A stretch of 14,921 nt of DNA from Bacillota bacterium (GTDB lineage Bacteria > Bacillota > Clostridia > Lachnospirales > Bianqueaceae): contig JAFUJY010000273.1 of assembly GCA_017467985.1 (NCBI GenBank), positions 1-14,921 of the forward strand. The letters run 5' to 3'. Of this stretch, positions 14,014 through 14,921 are shown in pieces (position 1 is the first letter of the stretch; each line of letters opens with the position of its first letter). The notes below the pieces were generated by a model that did not search any database, was not told where the DNA came from, and saw only the letters and a program-made list of their open reading frames with translations. Both the position numbers and the translations under genes were made by a program.

Positions 14014-14921
14014 TTAATATTTCGACTTCATGGCTTCATACAGCTGCTTATCCGTCATGTGACGATCCGTTACCAACAGCAGGAAGACCTTCTGATCCTC
14101 GGGTGCATATATTTCATCCCGATACCACTGGTCGTGACGCACATTGTCCCCCACTTCACGGATATAACCCATGGCCTTCTTAGCCATGTACGCAGTGTGC
14201 TTAATATCTGCCAGACAGTCATTGCCATAGTAGTTCTTCCACTTACCATCATCCTTTTGCAGCAATTCATCCGCTTCTTTGAAAATCTGCCAACTGTCCC
14301 CCATACGGACAAAGGCCTTTTTATAATTCTTATTGCGGAACTCTTCGTAGGCTTCACAAAAGATATGAGTTCCCTTTGCCATTCGCCAATGCACTCCCAG
14401 ATCCTTTTCAATCTGATCGGAAAAAGCGGTGGTCCGCAGGGACTTGCCCACTTCCTTACACTGCTCATACAGGGCTTTTAATTTAGGTTCTGCCTCGCTG
14501 CAGATGTCCATGATCTTCTTAACCTGACGGCGCAGGGGGACATTTCCTGTCAGCCATACCAGTTCATCCGCCTTTTTGTTGCCCAGCATCATATGATGGG
14601 CAATGATACGCACATTTTCGGTATAGAACTGCTCACCCGCATGCTGATCCTCTTCCGGACCATACTTGGGCATGGCGGCAGAATATGCCTGATAACACTT
14701 AGCGGCCTCCACACAGGCCTTATAGTATTCATCTGCAAAGGCCTGGCTGTGGCTCTCGTCAGAGATGCGCTGTCCAAACCAGATCTTACGAATGGCATCC
14801 AGGAAATACACATGGGGACGCACATTGGAACAGTTAATCACCCAGAAATCATTCCCGCCATTGGCCAGAACATTGGCCAGTTCGTTATCCACAAAATTCA
14901 CACTGTTGGGCAGCATGGTAA
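14014..14921 (-). CDS. C-terminal part of a large enzyme, GH115-like (5' end outside the window)
   Basis: The frame is open to the window edge. The ATG at 14916 is not necessarily the start; the codon before it is also sense, so I treat the gene as partial. The visible 300 residues begin MLPNSVNFVDNELANVLANG and DFWVINCSNVRPHVYFLDAI. This resembles the region of GH115 alpha-glucuronidases that reads like 'WVVNVGDLKP' after the barrel domain, followed there by a helical bundle. The rest here is indeed helical and charged, with KWKNYYGNDCLADIKHTAYM near 227-246. The end (VFLLLVTDRHMTDKQLYEAMKS) looks like a compact C-terminal segment. If GH115, its role would be glucuronic-acid release from xylan-type glycans. 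This is a weak similarity from memory; a different glycan-related enzyme is possible. Confidence 0.5.
   Translation of the reverse strand, partial: TMLPNSVNFVDNELANVLANGGNDFWVINCSNVRPHVYFLDAIRKIWFGQRISDESHSQAFADEYYKACVEAAKCYQAYSAAMPKYGPEEDQHAGEQFYTENVRIIAHHMMLGNKKADELVWLTGNVPLRRQVKKIMDICSEAEPKLKALYEQCKEVGKSLRTTAFSDQIEKDLGVHWRMAKGTHIFCEAYEEFRNKNYKKAFVRMGDSWQIFKEADELLQKDDGKWKNYYGNDCLADIKHTAYMAKKAMGYIREVGDNVRHDQWYRDEIYAPEDQKVFLLLVTDRHMTDKQLYEAMKSKY

Overview
The window comes from a low-to-mid GC Gram-positive anaerobe, most likely a clostridium of the Lachnospiraceae type. This is inferred from an HPr kinase, an F-type ATP synthase with AtpZ and AtpI, a TPP-riboswitch-controlled ThiT, and a YkvI / DUF5711-like / CvpA cluster. 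No database search was possible. Every gene I can support lies on the minus strand, so transcription runs from high to low coordinates. The long plus-strand frames are antisense shadows. I see no tRNA, rRNA, insertion sequence or CRISPR array.

Right end (14921 to about 13930): the 3' part of a large enzyme gene that resembles the C-terminal half of GH115 glycosidases. It is followed by a long inverted repeat that is at once a terminator-like hairpin, the site of an extended -10 promoter and the carrier of the next gene's Shine-Dalgarno (SD) sequence. From it runs a tightly overlapped four-gene unit (13931 to 10333): an unrecognised 169-residue protein, a YkvI-like transporter, a DUF5711-like single-pass membrane protein and a CvpA-family membrane protein.

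Middle (10336 to 9441): a consensus promoter, a TPP riboswitch with an SD-sequestering / terminator-like platform, thiT (thiamine ECF S-component), and a strong 16-bp intrinsic terminator.

Left two thirds (9427 to 1): a promoter and a 12-gene unit, ectB-type aminotransferase, atpZ, atpI, atpB, atpE, atpF, atpH, atpA, atpG, atpD, atpC and hprK (cut by the window edge). A second good promoter sits between atpI and atpB, so the structural ATP synthase genes can be expressed without the first three. Many junctions overlap or nearly touch, and several starts are GTG or TTG, each judged by its SD. The c subunit carries the residue set known for Na+-binding c-rings, so the enzyme may be Na+-coupled.

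The unusual points are the partners of the ATP synthase: a diaminobutyrate aminotransferase at the head (its stop overlaps the atpZ start) and the carbon-catabolite regulator HPr kinase at the tail (6 nt after atpC). There are also RNA structures at the atpG-atpD and atpD-atpC junctions. Most of the window is core metabolism; I found no clearly new defence or mobile system.
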